A DNA stretch of 5,911 nucleotides, taken from NCBI GenBank assembly GCA_025456105.1, contig JALOLG010000114.1, positions 1-5,911 on the forward strand, read 5' to 3'. The stretch comes from Ilumatobacteraceae bacterium (GTDB lineage Bacteria > Actinomycetota > Acidimicrobiia > Acidimicrobiales > Ilumatobacteraceae). Every line of letters starts with the position of its first letter. The stretch's first letter is position 1. A model generated the notes under the pieces. It searched no databases, was not told the origin of the DNA, and saw nothing but the letters and a program-made list of their open reading frames with translations. Below are positions 5,657 to 5,911 of the stretch, in pieces. A program made the position numbers and the translations under genes.

Positions 5657-5911
5657 ATGACGGCAGAGGGCGACCTCGACGCGGCACCCCAGGGCACCGA
5701 GGGGCCCCGACTCCACTTCGAGCACGTCTCGATGGTGTTCCCCGACGGCACCAAGGCGCTCGACGACGTCACGTTCAGCGTCGACGCCGGCGAGTTCGTC
5801 ACCGTCGTCGGTCCGTCCGGATGCGGCAAGTCCACGCTGCTCCGCATCGCTTCGGGGCTCACCAAGGCCACCACCGGCTGGTGCCGGGTCGACCGCGAGT
5901 CGATCGGCTAC
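5657..5911 (+). CDS. ABC transporter ATP-binding protein, SsuB/TauB/NrtD-like (3' partial)
   Basis: The first 85 residues of an ABC importer ATPase; the gene runs off the window. After a poorly conserved 18-residue leader come RLHFEHVSMVFPDGTKALDDVTFSV, with the A-loop aromatic Phe28, and the Walker A motif GPSGCGKST (52-60, Lys58), followed by LLRIASGL and the start of the segment leading to the Q-loop. The spacing and the wording GPSGCGKSTLLRIASGL resemble ATPases that energise uptake of nitrate, sulfonate, taurine or pyrimidine/thiamine precursors, but the Q-loop, signature and Walker B motifs lie beyond the window, so subfamily is tentative. ATG 5657 is chosen over 5654 for Shine-Dalgarno spacing. 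Permease and substrate-binding genes would be expected downstream. It lies 97 bases after the TIGR03792-like gene and may have its own promoter. Confidence 0.92.
   Translation, partial: MTAEGDLDAAPQGTEGPRLHFEHVSMVFPDGTKALDDVTFSVDAGEFVTVVGPSGCGKSTLLRIASGLTKATTGWCRVDRESIGY

Overview
The window is about 70 percent GC, densely packed with genes and strongly biased to G/C at third codon positions. GTG starts, TANNNT-type -10 candidates and the mix of gene families all suggest a high-GC actinobacterium. An environmental Acidimicrobiia-like lineage is my best guess, but that is inference and no 16S or other marker is present. There are no RNA genes, mobile elements, CRISPR arrays or clear signs of recent transfer. 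Six protein genes fill almost all of the window, and no gene-free stretch exceeds 100 bases.

Left block (1-2787, + strand): a RimK-type ATP-grasp glutamate ligase, missing only about its first three codons at the window edge. It carries a C-terminal extension that reads as an RCK_C/TrkA-C ligand-binding domain. It is followed almost without a gap by a gamma-glutamyltransferase-family Ntn hydrolase of the YwrD-like type. The two are probably co-transcribed, which pairs a glutamate-adding enzyme with a probable gamma-glutamyl-removing one.

Middle (2798-3970, - strand): an LLM-class (bacterial-luciferase-like) flavin-dependent oxidoreductase that converges on the hydrolase gene. Only 10 bases separate the two stop codons. 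A 15-bp hairpin (2757-2790) straddles the hydrolase stop codon and is the best candidate terminator in the window.

Right block (from about 4006, + strand): a CodA-like metal-dependent amidohydrolase/deaminase divergent from the LLM gene across a very small intergenic gap, then a small TIGR03792-like (ABM-fold) protein, then the beginning of an ABC-transporter ATPase of the nitrate/sulfonate/taurine/nucleobase-precursor type, cut by the window end. The LLM oxidoreductase, amidohydrolase and ABC importer together look like part of a scavenging or catabolic locus for a small nitrogen- or sulfur-containing organic compound. That is inference from neighbourhood, and the substrate cannot be named from this sequence.

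I do not see a wholly undescribed system. The points most worth a second look are the RimK-RCK_C fusion and its coupling to a gamma-glutamyl hydrolase, the strong hairpin at the convergent junction, and the compact divergent promoter with a probable leaderless start. The altered active-site positions in the CodA-like enzyme also deserve attention.
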